Source: Paralvinella palmiformis (Eukaryota > Annelida > Polychaeta > Terebellida > Alvinellidae). From it: a stretch of 64,000 nt of DNA. Within the stretch, counting starts at the first letter, position 1, and the number at the start of each line of letters is the position of its first letter. The notes under the pieces are model-generated. The model did not search any database. It saw only the letters and a program-made list of their open reading frames with translations, and was not told where the DNA came from. The position numbers were made by a program, and so were the translations under genes. Location: NCBI GenBank assembly GCA_025642065.1, contig JAODUP010000095.1, positions 550,001-614,000 on the forward strand. The letters are read 5' to 3'. Shown here piece by piece: positions 14,180-25,238 of this stretch.

Positions 14180-16215
14180 AAAGGAATAATAGTGGCATCT
14201 ATATTATAAAAAATGAGTGGGCTGGGACTATGAACTGAATTTGAAACTTGGATTTGCCACTCACTTGGTGCAGCGGAAAAGTGTAATAAGTAGGCATATT
14301 CACTAGTGTATAATTAGTTTTTGCATGATTTATTTTACGATGCAAGGTGCGTTATGATGTGTTGTGATAGATATTTGTCTATATGGCCATTATTATTACT
14401 GATCGTGTATTTCAGACACCATGTTATTTTCTTTCACATAATCACCATGCTAAAAATACATTGGCTAATGAGCAAATACATTCTGCAAATAAAACAAGGC
14501 AGTGAGTTAAATCAGTGCACTTTATTATGTGTAAATGTTATCACATGACATGAATATAATATGAAAATAACACACATTATCTTATACTAGATCCACAACT
14601 AGAAAGCTCTGAATATAATCCTTAAATATTCAATAAATGATATGTTCTGCTTTATATTATTTACTGATATTATCCAAGTCCACAATATGTATTTTGAATT
14701 TAAAAGTAATAATTACAATATTTAAGTGTACATAAAGACAGAAGAAATAATAATTAATGACACTGATCAATCAACAATGCCTTAATTTCAAAAGTTCATG
14801 GTTCTTTTTACCCTTGCAACTATTGAATTATCTACTATTCACACATAAAACATGATGTAGGCGGATATTAATATACAAGTGTACAACAAACTGTAATGTT
14901 TACAAGAATATCATTCTAACTTTCCTTTTAGCTTTCACAGCATAAGTGTTACTAGTCTAGATCTAACTTCACGCATGTGGAGGATCTTTTCAATATTATT
15001 AAGGAATTCTGCTTCTATCAGTGTACACACTTCCATTAAATCTGATCTGGATACAACAATAAGATCACAAGTGGGAAAATGTTGATACTGCTTAGCAGCA
15101 ATAAACCCATGGGAAGAGTTTGCTTTATTTAAAAGACCAACTAAACCTGCAGCACATTTACTACACAACATTTTTGTAATTTTGTGAGAAAGTATCCCAC
15201 TATATAAATGAAGATATTGTCTACCTCTACTGTAAGCAGAGTTTGTGAGTTAAAAATAACTATGAGACATCTGTCGGCATCAGGTATCTTGGAAGAAGAA
15301 GTAACTGGTTGGTGTAGAGGCTCATTGTGTTAGACTGGAGCAATACGTTTCGAATTAAATAGAAATGTATCGACATCCTGCTGACAGTTAAACAAATCAA
15401 TTATGTACAAAATATGATCATGATCTGTTAGAAGACAATATGGAATTGTGTGGCACCAAGATTGTCACCGTGTCCAACCTTTCTTTTTGTGTTAACTTGG
15501 GAGCCATTCTGATAGGTAACACTGAATCGCTATAGTAAAATGAAACAATACGTTGCCACAGCACATTGTTCTCTCCAACTTTGAAACCGAACTTTTTAAG
15601 ATTGTGGTGTTTATTATTCTTCAATAAATGTGGTGGATCATAGAAGATAATGACACGATTATTGTTGTGCATAAAATATGCCTTGCTAACAGATGCTCCT
15701 AGTTTTGTGACCTTTAACTGATTATTTAACCCTTGATCACATATTATAGCTTTGATAATAATTAAGGCTTGCAATTTTAATACACTTCAAAAGAAGATTT
15801 TTCAGCAAATCAGCAATTGGAGTACTGCTGGTTACAAAATAGCCAATTGGCTGCTTCCACTTACATGCTAAACATTTCAACATAAACACAACAACTGGCA
15901 AAATATGAAAATTTTCCAACATCTCGAAAATCAAGCTGATGGTTATATGACATATTTTCTTTTATTGCCAGTTCATCAAAAACAATGCAGCATAATTTCA
16001 ACTGGTCTGCCGTTACATTATCTTTAATTTTGAAAGTGTCCTACAAAGCTTTATTAAAACCTGGATAAATCTTGAGTTTCTTGACACTTCTATATATTGT
16101 TTTCACTGATGGTAGCAGGGAGACTTTGGCAAGGAGCTTTTATGTTTGTGGACTGGAATGTTGAAGTTGAGATGACACAAAATCAACAGCTGGACCAGAC
16201 ATATGTTTAGCAAAG
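14180..16215 (-). pseudogene. P-element/THAP9-like transposase relic (right copy)
   Basis: Reads leftward on the minus strand and includes more of the protein than the left copy. From about 16215: SGPAVDFVSSQLQHS, a TAA, SLLPSVKTIYRSVKKLKIYP (16120-16060), CCIVFDELAIKENMSYN (about 15990-15940, with the family's FDE-type catalytic aspartate), CKWKQPIGYF (about 15870-15840), DPPHLLKN (about 15640-15615), and the C-terminal C-x2-C piece (15171-14935). Frames change repeatedly, so it is inactive. The N-terminal THAP domain is not present at this end, where a tRNA-like sequence begins instead. P-element-like transposases excise and insert DNA by an RNase H-fold mechanism. Confidence 0.8.
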
Positions 16216-16262
16216 TTCCTTCACCAACTGAGCTACGGAGATCTCATCCATGGCTGTTAGTT
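16216..16262 (-). mobile_element. tRNA A-box-like SINE head fragment
   Basis: On the minus strand it reads TCCGTAGCTCAGTTGGTGAA, close to the 5' half and A box of a tRNA. No B box follows; the sequence runs straight into the P-like transposase relic. Probably a truncated SINE head at a junction. Confidence 0.4.
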
Positions 16263-16939
16263 TTAGTTAAGTGGCCTTGAGCACATTTCAGTTCAGCCTG
16301 ATAATTTGTACTCGTAGTCTGGATGTACATGCTTTGAGTTTCTTTATCCTGGGGATTAGATCAGTAGATGGTAACCATATTGGACCAAATAGAAATACAA
16401 TGCATGCGATTTAATTATAATTAACCTCTAAGACTAAGTCAAATAATATGGATTATTTATTCAGTTGACCAAACTCGTGATAATCACAATGATAGGCATT
16501 TCTTCAGCATCAAAGGACTTGTGATATAATTCATTAATTGTATTTCAATATTAATATGAAAGATATCAGAATTTTACATAGAAATACAATGATTATTGAT
16601 TGGCAGCCTGACTGCCATAAGCAAGCGATTTCGATTTTTTCGCTCGGCTACTCTTTCTCAATCATATTTATCATGTTACCTACCTCTTTTTACCCTTGTA
16701 AATTTGTCTACCCCTTGTAAACATGTCTACCGCAAGGGGGCAGCACCGCATAATTATTACACGCCAAACAGCCAGCTGTCCGATATTCCCCTATACGATT
16801 TTTAATATAATCAGACCTCGATTTATTTGTAGCAGAATAATAACTGATATTCTTTTTATTGTTTTGTATATTATTTACGAATTAAAATTGGCTACTATAA
16901 CTTGGATTTCTAATAATATTTCAATACACATTAGCAAAA
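16263..16939. other. Spacer; no gene recognised
   Basis: Overlapping short open frames (16538-16950) have no family resemblance and no splice or initiation support. Confidence 0.5.
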
Positions 16940-17065
16940 TTGTCATATGAAGAATGATTAACTCAGCTTAAAATACCAACCCTAGCCTATAGAACAATAA
17001 GAGGGGATATGATTGAGGTTTACAAAATAATTAATGAAATCTATGACAAAAACGTTATTCCGATG
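16940..17065 (+). mobile_element. Short CR1-like LINE C-terminal relic
   Basis: The plus strand reads LTQLKIPTLAYRTIRGDMIE followed by VYKIINEIYD, matching the conserved region after the RT in CR1-like LINEs (also seen as LDFRRRRGDMIHVFKI in the element at 13.8 kb). Too short and isolated to be functional. Confidence 0.7.
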
Positions 17066-17759
17066 ATATCTGTCTAGTAAAATATAATCATTTGTGATCT
17101 TCTTTGTCAGGTTTTTTGTTTTCTTAAAGAATCGTTTTTATTGATATAATGTAAAAATAATTATAATGTCACTTTAATGTGGGTTTAATGAATAAATTAG
17201 GTCAAAGTTCAGATACTTATATCTATGGAAAGTGGTACTTTTTCAACATTTCTGTTGATAATATTTAAAGTATATATTTATGGAAATTAAAAAAGACAAC
17301 TTATCTTTAAATTAAACCGTAATTAAAGACAAATATAATTACGCTTCATAAATCCAGAGGTGTTCTCTAATACACATTATATAAATGTGTATTTTGCTGA
17401 CATTAGTATAATGGAAATGTTTATGGTGCTGAGTTAGTTATAAGGTTATTGTCTTTAAATGTTTGATTATTACTGATAAACATTGCAACATATTTATAAA
17501 CAAAAAGTGAACACACGCACACAAATCAATACAAGTAATTGTTTCAAGAAATAATCACTAACGTTAAACCTTCACGTGTGATGTGGTAGTTGAGTTACAA
17601 AACAATCAACAAATGAAAATTGTCAATTTTAATTTACTTTATTTTACTATTAACAACAACTAAAACAACAACAACACAAATAATAATAATAATAATAAAT
17701 AAATAAATTATTTATTTATTGTACTTCCATTAATCAAGATGCACAAATGCATTATACAG
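17066..17759. other. AT-rich spacer; no gene seen
   Basis: Contains an ATA/AATA-rich low-complexity tract at about 17685-17720. No other feature supported. Confidence 0.5.
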
Positions 17760-17945
17760 GTCTGCACAGTGAGTGTATAACAGAATCAGCCTCGTCACAG
17801 TCTACACAATGAGTGCACCACACTACTAGCCTCATTACAGTCTACACAGTTGAGCGCACGACACTATCAGACACGGCCGACCTCATTACCGTTTACACAA
17901 TGAGTGGATTACACCACCTGCCTCATTACAGTCTACATAGAGAAT
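17760..17945 (+). repeat. Degenerate tandem repeat of about 45-60 bp
   Basis: Four imperfect units share CAGTCTACACA(A/G)TGAGTG and GCCTC(A/G)TTACAGTCTACA. Unit length varies, so it is old or partly deleted. The open frame 17813-18016 is a by-product. Confidence 0.65.
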
Positions 17946-17989
17946 GTCACATATCACCACCTGGCGAACTGAACGCTGAAAAACGTCTC

Positions 17990-18225
17990 TCATTCCGTAC
18001 AAAATTCAGGAAATGAAAAAGGCTAGAGATGACATAACATATTTTGCACTCCTATTTAATAAGAAGAATATTCTGAAGGCTTCCTAGCAATTTTCACGGA
18101 AAATCGAGCAGTAGAGACTTTTACTCAGACCGGTTTTGAGGAGAGCCAAGCTTTTGAAGCAGAAAGAATCACTTATTCAGGATTGCCTCATCATCAATGG
18201 TAAATCATATACTCGTGATATAGGT
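17990..18225 (+). mobile_element. LINE ORF1-type C-terminal relic (copy 1)
   Basis: With frame changes it reads LRRAKLLKQKESLIQDCLII followed by NGKSYT, resembling the C-terminal domain of LINE ORF1 proteins. A diverged second copy lies at 31066-31500, where a SINE interrupts it at the corresponding position. Confidence 0.55.
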
Positions 18226-18297
18226 CTGAGTCAGGGATAATATTACTGTACAGCGCTTCAGAACAGAGTTACCTGGTTCTGGGGCTATATAAACATG
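18226..18297 (-). repeat. Short dispersed repeat with AGCGCY...GCGCTGTACA motif
   Basis: On the minus strand a TATATAG..CC...CAGGTAACT..GTTCTGAAGCGCTGTACA arrangement recurs on the plus strand at about 37042-37095, each adjoining a (TA)n tract. It may be the 3' end of a SINE or LINE. Confidence 0.5.
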
Positions 18298-18302
18298 TAT
18301 TA

Positions 18303-18303
<1 letters not shown>

Positions 18304-18375
<72 letters not shown>

Positions 18376-18632
18376 ATCTTCATACATTAGTATTGCAGCA
18401 CCTAAATAAAACTTATCTAATATAATTGGAGTCTGTTTGGAATGACTTGTTGGTGCTATCATTATTTTGGCAGTCGGGGGAGTCTGTTGGGAGTCTGTTG
18501 GGATTTGGCATGGGATACTAGCCTTGTGTTGGAATTTCAAGAAAGCTGGGCGTTTATTGAAAGGTTTGGCCTCTACTACCCAAATTTGTATCTATGTATT
18601 TCATTGTACACTAATCCCAAAATTTAAAAATG

Positions 18633-18692
<60 letters not shown>
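18304..18692. repeat. Two (TA)n microsatellites
   Basis: TA runs at 18304-18373 and about 18637-18692, separated by 260 bp of non-repetitive sequence with no recognised gene. Confidence 0.9.
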
Positions 18693-18696
<4 letters not shown>

Positions 18697-18949
18697 TTAC
18701 TTCAATTCAGCCAACGTGAACGTCATTGCATCCGACGTTACGTCACTCAGCCACGTCATCTATGTTATAATAAAAGGACGTGAAATAAATAAATTAACAA
18801 TAAAAGATCAAATAAGGTAATTAAAATATATTAAAACATATTGACAGACATTACGTCTGAATTACGTCAAAAACTGGTTTACGTTACAGCTTTAAAACGA
18901 GTTAATGACGTTGGGCGTCGTATAATTGTGTGTGGGGAGGTGTGGGTGG

Positions 18950-19041
18950 TGCATGTGTGTGTGTGTTTGTGTGTGTGTGTGTTGTTGTTGTTTTTTGGGG
19001 GTTTTTGTGTGTGTGTGTGTGTTTGCGCGCGCGCGCGTGCT
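18950..19041. repeat. (GT)n-rich tract with GCGCGC
   Basis: Interrupted GT run ending in alternating GC (19023-19038), a potential Z-DNA-forming purine-pyrimidine tract. Confidence 0.85.
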
Positions 19042-19559
19042 GTACTTATACTAAATATATGTTGCATGGGGAGACATCACATTACCATTTGAATCTGAGA
19101 AATAAATTTAGATTTCCCAGTTTAACAAAGTGACTTTTAGAGATTAGACTGTCAACATTTAGTATTTCTTACATATACTGATTAATATATCATGTGTTCT
19201 TTTACCTCATAAGTTATAATTTGAGTTGATGTTTATTATATTAGTGTGATGGCGAAGGTTCCAGACAATGATGTTGAACATATATGCAGTTTTCTGTTGA
19301 TAATCTCATATATCCATCAGCTCTGTGTGCTTCGTTATAGGTGATCACTGGTGATGGGTTCGGATTAGATCGGGGAATACATCTACTTATATCATTATCT
19401 GACGGGTGGATTATATTTGAGCAAATAATTCGCTTTTTTGTATTTTAGGGATTACTGAAATGTTTAAATGTATTGATGATAGGCGTTTGTCCTTATCATG
19501 ATATTATCGATTAATAACATGGTGTCCTGATGACGGAGTAAGGGGATGGGTAGAACTAT
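19042..19559. other. Spacer; no gene recognised
   Basis: No credible coding or RNA feature was seen. Confidence 0.4.
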
Positions 19560-20885
19560 TTATTGGAGAAAACAATAATGATAAAATCCGGGAAGATATT
19601 GGTGTCTTCAATCTAGGCTTGATTTACAGACCAAATACTGACTGAACTTAGAGAGATATTGATATATTTTCATCGAAATATAAATTATTTGTTATCACGG
19701 AGGATATGAACATCGACTTATTAATATTTGGATCTCAAAGCAAGAAACTGACTATCTTAAGCAAATATTTTTCCGTGAGTTTTTGCCAGTCATTACAAAA
19801 CCACCCAGAATTACCATCAATCGATAACATTTATGCCAATAATTGATCAAATATGACTATTTCGAGAATTATAATCCCGGCTATTGCCGATCATTTGGGA
19901 ACCTTTCATCTGAGCATTATTTAAAGCAAAACAAATTTAACAAATAAAGTAAGATTATTCTCCTAAAAATAATATCTACAAATGTAAAGAAATTTGCAAT
20001 TATAATTAAATATTTCAGAAATTCTTTAGAAGATAATAATCAAAATATGAAGAAAACGTGAACTGTCCTCAGACAGACTACAAGAAAATTTAACATTAAG
20101 TCCAATTTCTAATACACTTAATAAATGATATAACAATAACCAATAAACCTCAGGCTAATGAAGAATTGAACCATTTATTTTATAAAATTGAAATGCAAAC
20201 TAGTTAAAACGTCTAAACCTAAAATAAACCTTTAAAATTATATGTCTAGACCAATAATAAATAGCATCTTGTTAGAACCTGTGATGTCTTCTCATGTTTT
20301 CTCGTTATTCAGTAGATTAAAATCTAAATCTAGTTATAGTCATGACGATATTTCTACTAAATTACTTCAACAAGCACTAGATACCATTACATGTACACAT
20401 AATAAACGCTTTTCGACAATGGTATAGTTCCTAATGAAATGATAATCGTTAAAGTTATTCAAATTCATAAATCATCTTTTGAAAATAATAGACCAGTAAT
20501 TATTTTTACTGCTGTCTCTAAATTGGTCAAAAAATTAATGTTTAATAAGTTATTTCAACCATACTCTATTTAAGCATCAATACGGATTCCTACGAAAATA
20601 CTATTGTTTATCCAATAATACACCTGCTTCACCATTGTGCTAATGCTCCCAACCAAGTGAATCGTGAATTTACATTAACCATCTTTTGTGACCTTTCCAA
20701 GGCCTTTGATGTTATCAACTATGGTATTCTCTTGTACAAATTAAATTGTTACGGAATAGGTTGGTTAACGAATCAATGATTTTAAAGTTATTTGTCTGAT
20801 ATACAAACATTTTGTTGATTTTGGAAAAGTATATTCTTGCAGTCTTGTACCGCGAAAGCGTACCATTGAGAAAAGTACAATCTTA
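19560..20885 (+). mobile_element. Heavily decayed non-LTR LINE
   Basis: Fragments in different frames occur in LINE ORF2 order. An endonuclease-like region has MNIDLLIFGSQSKKL and SIDNIYAN then IADHLGTFH (about 19705-19910). A pre-RT region has LKSKSSYSHDDISTKLL (20320-20370) and NRPVIIF (about 20490). The RT has FCDLSKAFDVINYGILLYKL then NCYGIGWL (about 20686-20766). Stops are frequent throughout. It ends about 35 bp from the stop codon of the DHHC gene on the other strand. Confidence 0.7.
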
Positions 20886-20918
20886 ATCTTGGTGTTTTAA
20901 AATTTATATCATTAGAAA

Positions 20919-21977
20919 TCAACTTTGTCGTAAATCAATCCACTGATGGCCATTGTGTTCCTGACGGAAGATTAACACACTCGGAAAGATGAAATTGGTT
21001 AACCAAAATGATCCAAAGACGAACTGAAATCTTTGAGAAAGAGTGGCCACAGAATGTAATCTGCTGCCTTTTCTCACCTCATGTGAAGTCTTTCCTAAGG
21101 CTATGATGTACATGTTCCACACGAAGAAGCCACAACCAGCTAGTTCTATCCACCACAAGTTGTACATCTGGAACATGACCAGCAGATGACCCAATGGTAT
21201 GCTCCCACTCAACCACCGGAAACACGTCACTGGAAGCATGTAATCCCATTGGATGGTCGACGTTCCAAATGCTCCGTTGATATATCGAATGGCCTCTGAC
21301 ATGCCCCAGAAACAGCCAATAGAAATATAGAAGCACAAGATAACGAAATATCTCTGATTATAGTGGCCAATACAGGTGGCGGTAAAGAAACAATGGTGAT
21401 CTCTTTTGATGACACATTTCTTACATATTTTACAGTGATGGGCTCTGTAAGGTAGACGTAGGTTACATTGGTTGCAGAATTTACCGCAGAACATGACGTC
21501 TTTATCATCTTTAATAGCATCTTCCATGACAATCTCATCATCATCAGATTGTGGTGACAGGTAATCCTTGGTAACTAGAGTATTATTATCATAATTCTCG
21601 TTCCATTTATCTGCATTTCGTTCCACAAAAGATTGATAACACATCACGCAGATATAATTGCCGACTGTCTGCACAAAGATAAAACAAGCGAATACCTTTA
21701 GATAATATCTCTCTAATGGCTCCCAGTGGCTGTAGTTTACGGGTATGTAGTAGTTCAAGAAGAGATGTATCCACGATACAACATTGAAAATAAAGAAGAC
21801 GACAGACAAGATGTGGGCATATCTGGTCATCAATGGATCATGATATCTGTCCTGGTAGCTATCACTAAGTTTCTCCCATAAACTCCTACGTCGCCATTGC
21901 TCTATGCTGATTGGTAGAACAGGTTTATTATCTTTGAGCATGCGCGAACGATGGCGTCGGATGTCCGGCAGATTCAT
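20919..21977 (-). CDS. DHHC-type palmitoyltransferase A (ZDHHC22-like)
   Basis: Protein S-acyltransferase of 352 residues in one uninterrupted frame. Membrane segments lie at about residues 52-77, 90-113, 208-228 and 262-292. The zinc-binding cysteine-rich domain spans 164-210 with C168-x2-C171, H181-C182-x2-C185, C188 and the catalytic D193-H194-H195-C196. The residues after it, FFTATC, resemble ZDHHC22, whose DHHC is also followed by FFT; this is family knowledge, not an alignment. A TTxE-like element reads T297-S298-H299-E300. These enzymes attach palmitate to cysteines of membrane proteins, usually at Golgi, ER or plasma membrane. The ATG has stops upstream; a possible 5' UTR acceptor (ACTACAG) lies at about 22011. 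It forms a tandem pair with the gene at 25239. Confidence 0.9.
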   Translation of the reverse strand: MNLPDIRRHRSRMLKDNKPVLPISIEQWRRRSLWEKLSDSYQDRYHDPLMTRYAHILSVVFFIFNVVSWIHLFLNYYIPVNYSHWEPLERYYLKVFACFIFVQTVGNYICVMCYQSFVERNADKWNENYDNNTLVTKDYLSPQSDDDEIVMEDAIKDDKDVMFCGKFCNQCNLRLPYRAHHCKICKKCVIKRDHHCFFTATCIGHYNQRYFVILCFYISIGCFWGMSEAIRYINGAFGTSTIQWDYMLPVTCFRWLSGSIPLGHLLVMFQMYNLWWIELAGCGFFVWNMYIIALGKTSHEVRKGSRLHSVATLSQRFQFVFGSFWLTNFIFPSVLIFRQEHNGHQWIDLRQS

Positions 21978-22119
21978 TTCGTTTGGTTACGATTGTTAAA
22001 TGCTTTGTTACTGTAGTTCATCTAATAATATCCTCATCGTAGCACCTATAAGTATTACAGTTAATGGAATTGGTGTAAATACAATAATATAAATATAAGA
22101 TTACATGCACAGATCCACA

Positions 22120-22240
22120 CACATATACATACATAAATCACATAGATTAACGCACGTGTGCACGCACACGCACGCACACACATGTACACACACACACAAA
22201 CACACATATATATATATATATATTATATATATATCATGTA
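22120..22240. repeat. (CA)n/(TA)n-rich tract
   Basis: Interrupted CA and TA dinucleotide repeats upstream of palmitoyltransferase A. The open frame across it is low complexity. Confidence 0.85.
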
Positions 22241-24409
22241 TTTGTAGACAGAAACACACACACAGACACATCAGAATTGAGATTAATTATAATGTTAAAA
22301 TTCAAAATTGTTTCTTGAAATATTTTTCCAGTAGTAATTTTAATTTAGTAGAACGTAATTTAAACTATTTATCATTGTAATTGTTATTTTAGTCATTATA
22401 GACAGATAAATGTATTGCTCGTGATATTATCATGATGTATCACAAAGTACTGATGGCGCTAGGTTTTTATCTCTATACGAAGATGATCACGAAGTGCTAG
22501 TCAAACCACAGATGTACGTGGATTATTGAACTGTTGACGCATTTTGCAATATTTGGGAGGACATTGACAGGCGTGTGAGATTCTCCGGAAATTAGTGACA
22601 GTCACTGATCTATAGAGACTCCCACGGCTACATCTAGCAGAGCTACAGCATCCAAGTAAGAGTGATTTGTTTTGATAGATAGGCTCCTGGTATTTCTAAA
22701 TTGCCGACTAATTCGTCAAATCTGGAGGGATGTAGAGATGCCTGGATGAATATGCATATACCATGTGGCAACGGGGTAAAACTAACTACCACAGCGTCTG
22801 GAGCACCATTCCAAACAAAAGATCACTGGAACAATAGGGAACACTGATACAACAAAACGAACTACGAGGCTAATATCCAACATGAAAATCCAGATCGGCT
22901 GAGACGTTTCCGTCTACAGGTGCGACATCCAAATGTTTACTCTAACAGTGACCTATTCCTAAATTTGGTAATATATAGGCAACCAGTTGGAAAGAACAGG
23001 TGAGTTCATTAAATGTGGAGGACCGGTACGTTTGAGGTATGCTTGCTTAACTCATCAAATTATGTCTAGTCAAAAGAATATTAGCGCTGTGAATGAACTA
23101 TGTAGCTCGTAAACTGTTTCGTTAAAAGATGTAAAGATAAGATTGGCATGCATCCAGCTAGGATCAAGTTAAATATGCAACTAATGTGTCAGGATTTTGT
23201 ATACTTTGGCCCTCAAATTCGCAGAATAATAAAATAACGATGTCACAATGAACTCCTTAAATATCGGCTATCTTATGTGTTCAAGAGAACAGTGACCTTT
23301 AAGAAACAATTTTGTATCAATTTGATTAAAGTCCATTCTATATAGGAGAAAGTAGACTATATGTTAGCTGTGACCTACTTTATTGTGATCGTATTAATCA
23401 GTATATTGCTAAATAACTTTTGACCGCTAATGATAGGCCTTGAGCAATATGTATCACGTTGGGTGATCATAATTTTATGTTATGTTAATAATATATGTCC
23501 ATCGGTCAACACATCTATTCAAACTATTTTGTTAACACATCGTCCTATTTTACAGAGTGATCTAGATAAAGAAGCAATGACATTTAATCCCGTGTTATTA
23601 TTATGATGTTTGCTATGTTATTTCTCGGAGTTAGTCACATTTAGGACAAATTAGCTGAGGCTTTATCCCCAAAGAAACATCCCACGAAAACAGACGTATA
23701 TAGTGACAATGTAACTCAGTGTTGACTCTGAATGTCACAAATCCTTAGATGATCATATCTCTGTTATATACGTCCCTGATGGGTGATATTGACCAACCTA
23801 CCCACTATGTTACATGGCTATATTCGGCTGCCTTTTATTTATGCATTTTATCTATCTCACAATTCAAATGTCACATAAAATTATCATATACGGAGATAAG
23901 CTTTGTTACGTTTTATACTAATACTTGTGGTTATATGTGTAGCTAATTACATTACACTAATTAGTGTATCTGTAAGTTAATTAATGAAAAGATAAATTCA
24001 AATAGCTATTCGATATAACTTAAAATAATTATTTGATGGATAATATGTTTTAAGTGATTATTATAATAATGTTTTGCCTAAGTGGCGAAAAGTCTTCAGT
24101 GGCGAACATTCCCGGAGCCTGACCGGAGATGTAACAAACACCTCCATTACGAAGAGTTCGAAAGATGTCTGCACCCAAGAAACAAATCTCTGACGTCAAT
24201 ATTTAACACGGTGCATGTGTACTGGATATAGCTACTTAACAAAACATAATAAACGGAATATCGGATAACTATAAAGATGGCGGTCGGCAAAGCCGATCGA
24301 TAGAGAACCGTTCGATCAGAAAGATAGGAAATTGCTAAAAGAGTCTTGTGTATTATATATTATGTTGATGATGTCAACATATAGAATCTAAAAACAATCT
24401 GAAACTCTC
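22241..24409. other. Intergenic between the two DHHC genes
   Basis: Mostly unassigned AT-rich DNA. A plus-strand frame at about 22690-23003 stays open for roughly 100 codons except one TGA (22848-22850), including WMNMHIPCGNGVKLTTTA and RLRRFRLQVRHPNVYSNSDL, and ends beside a GTGAGT; it was not recognised. The rest shows no supportable gene. Confidence 0.4.
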
Positions 24410-25119
24410 ATTCAGCACACACGCACGCACACGCACACACGCACACACTAATGCACACAAACTCACACGCCTTCACTCACACACAGGCACGCACACACTG
24501 ATACATACACACATACAAACACACACTCACACACACATTCACTCACTCAGACATACTCTCATCCACTCACTCACACGCACTCACACACATACACATACAT
24601 ATTGGTAATGAGGCTGCAGCTATGGGAGACTGACCATCGAGTCGAAACGAACGCAAACATACAATGACAATAATATTATAAATTATCTCTTAATAACTGT
24701 ATCATCTGACTTATGTCAATCAAGTATCATGGCACCTCAATAGTCATAACCCCAATCATTTCATTAAAAAACTTACCAGTCATGTTATGTACCATAATCC
24801 TTGCTAGCTAACCGTTACTCTGAGCCGAATAACAAAGCCAGACCAGGGCCACGAACAGGTTCGAACAGATTCGAACAGGGACCCAATCAATATTCTGCTT
24901 TTATACTATTTAAGTACCTTCTCGAGGCTTTATGGTCTACACTGATAATAAGTGAACCGCGACTATTTCTGTTTGTTCTGTTCTTATATATTGAAGTTTG
25001 CTGATAAAATGCATCTGTCTTCGTCTGAAGGTCACAACATGTAGCTGGGATATTTAGTCACAGGCAAGTTAATTGGTCGGTCACACACACACACACGCCG
25101 CGCACGCACGCACCACGCG

Positions 25120-25166
<47 letters not shown>
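24410..25166. repeat. CA-rich and GA-rich low-complexity tracts
   Basis: Imperfect CACA/CACT-rich DNA at 24410-24600 and a CA then GA run at 25083-25166. The stretch between, 24600-25080, shows no recognised gene. Confidence 0.8.
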
Positions 25167-25168
<2 letters not shown>

Positions 25169-25238
25169 TTTCAATACCAAAATAACTAATCAATGTAGAA
25201 TTTATTGACATTAATTATTTGTAAATAATATTCCACTT

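Larger units (their letters stand above)
11650..14200 (+). mobile_element. CR1-like non-LTR retrotransposon, internally deleted
   Basis: In plus-strand order: an ORF1-like end domain (LDTPTRKRVILAALKNLR and PDLTPKERE, about 11672-11800), a remnant of an ORF2 start (YTNADTL, about 12047), then directly a pre-RT region, so the endonuclease domain is missing. Reverse transcriptase follows at 12640-13320 with SAGPDGFHPRSL, YRPISLTSVVG, CLDFKKAFNSVPHKRLLYKL and GIPPP. The YADD catalytic box is absent: sequence jumps from INGLPDAV to an unrelated frame at about 13290-13340. The C-terminal part (13640-14177) has VRPHIEHGNMIW and SVFSQRTIHDWNYL. Several frameshifts and a run of C at 13231-13240 also break it. 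It lies in the right arm only. Confidence 0.85.

Noticed and set aside
18841..19133. Overlapping small open frames on both strands
   Set aside because: They consist of GT/GC repeats.
21079..21544. Two minus-strand frames inside palmitoyltransferase A
   Set aside because: Shadows of the DHHC coding frame.
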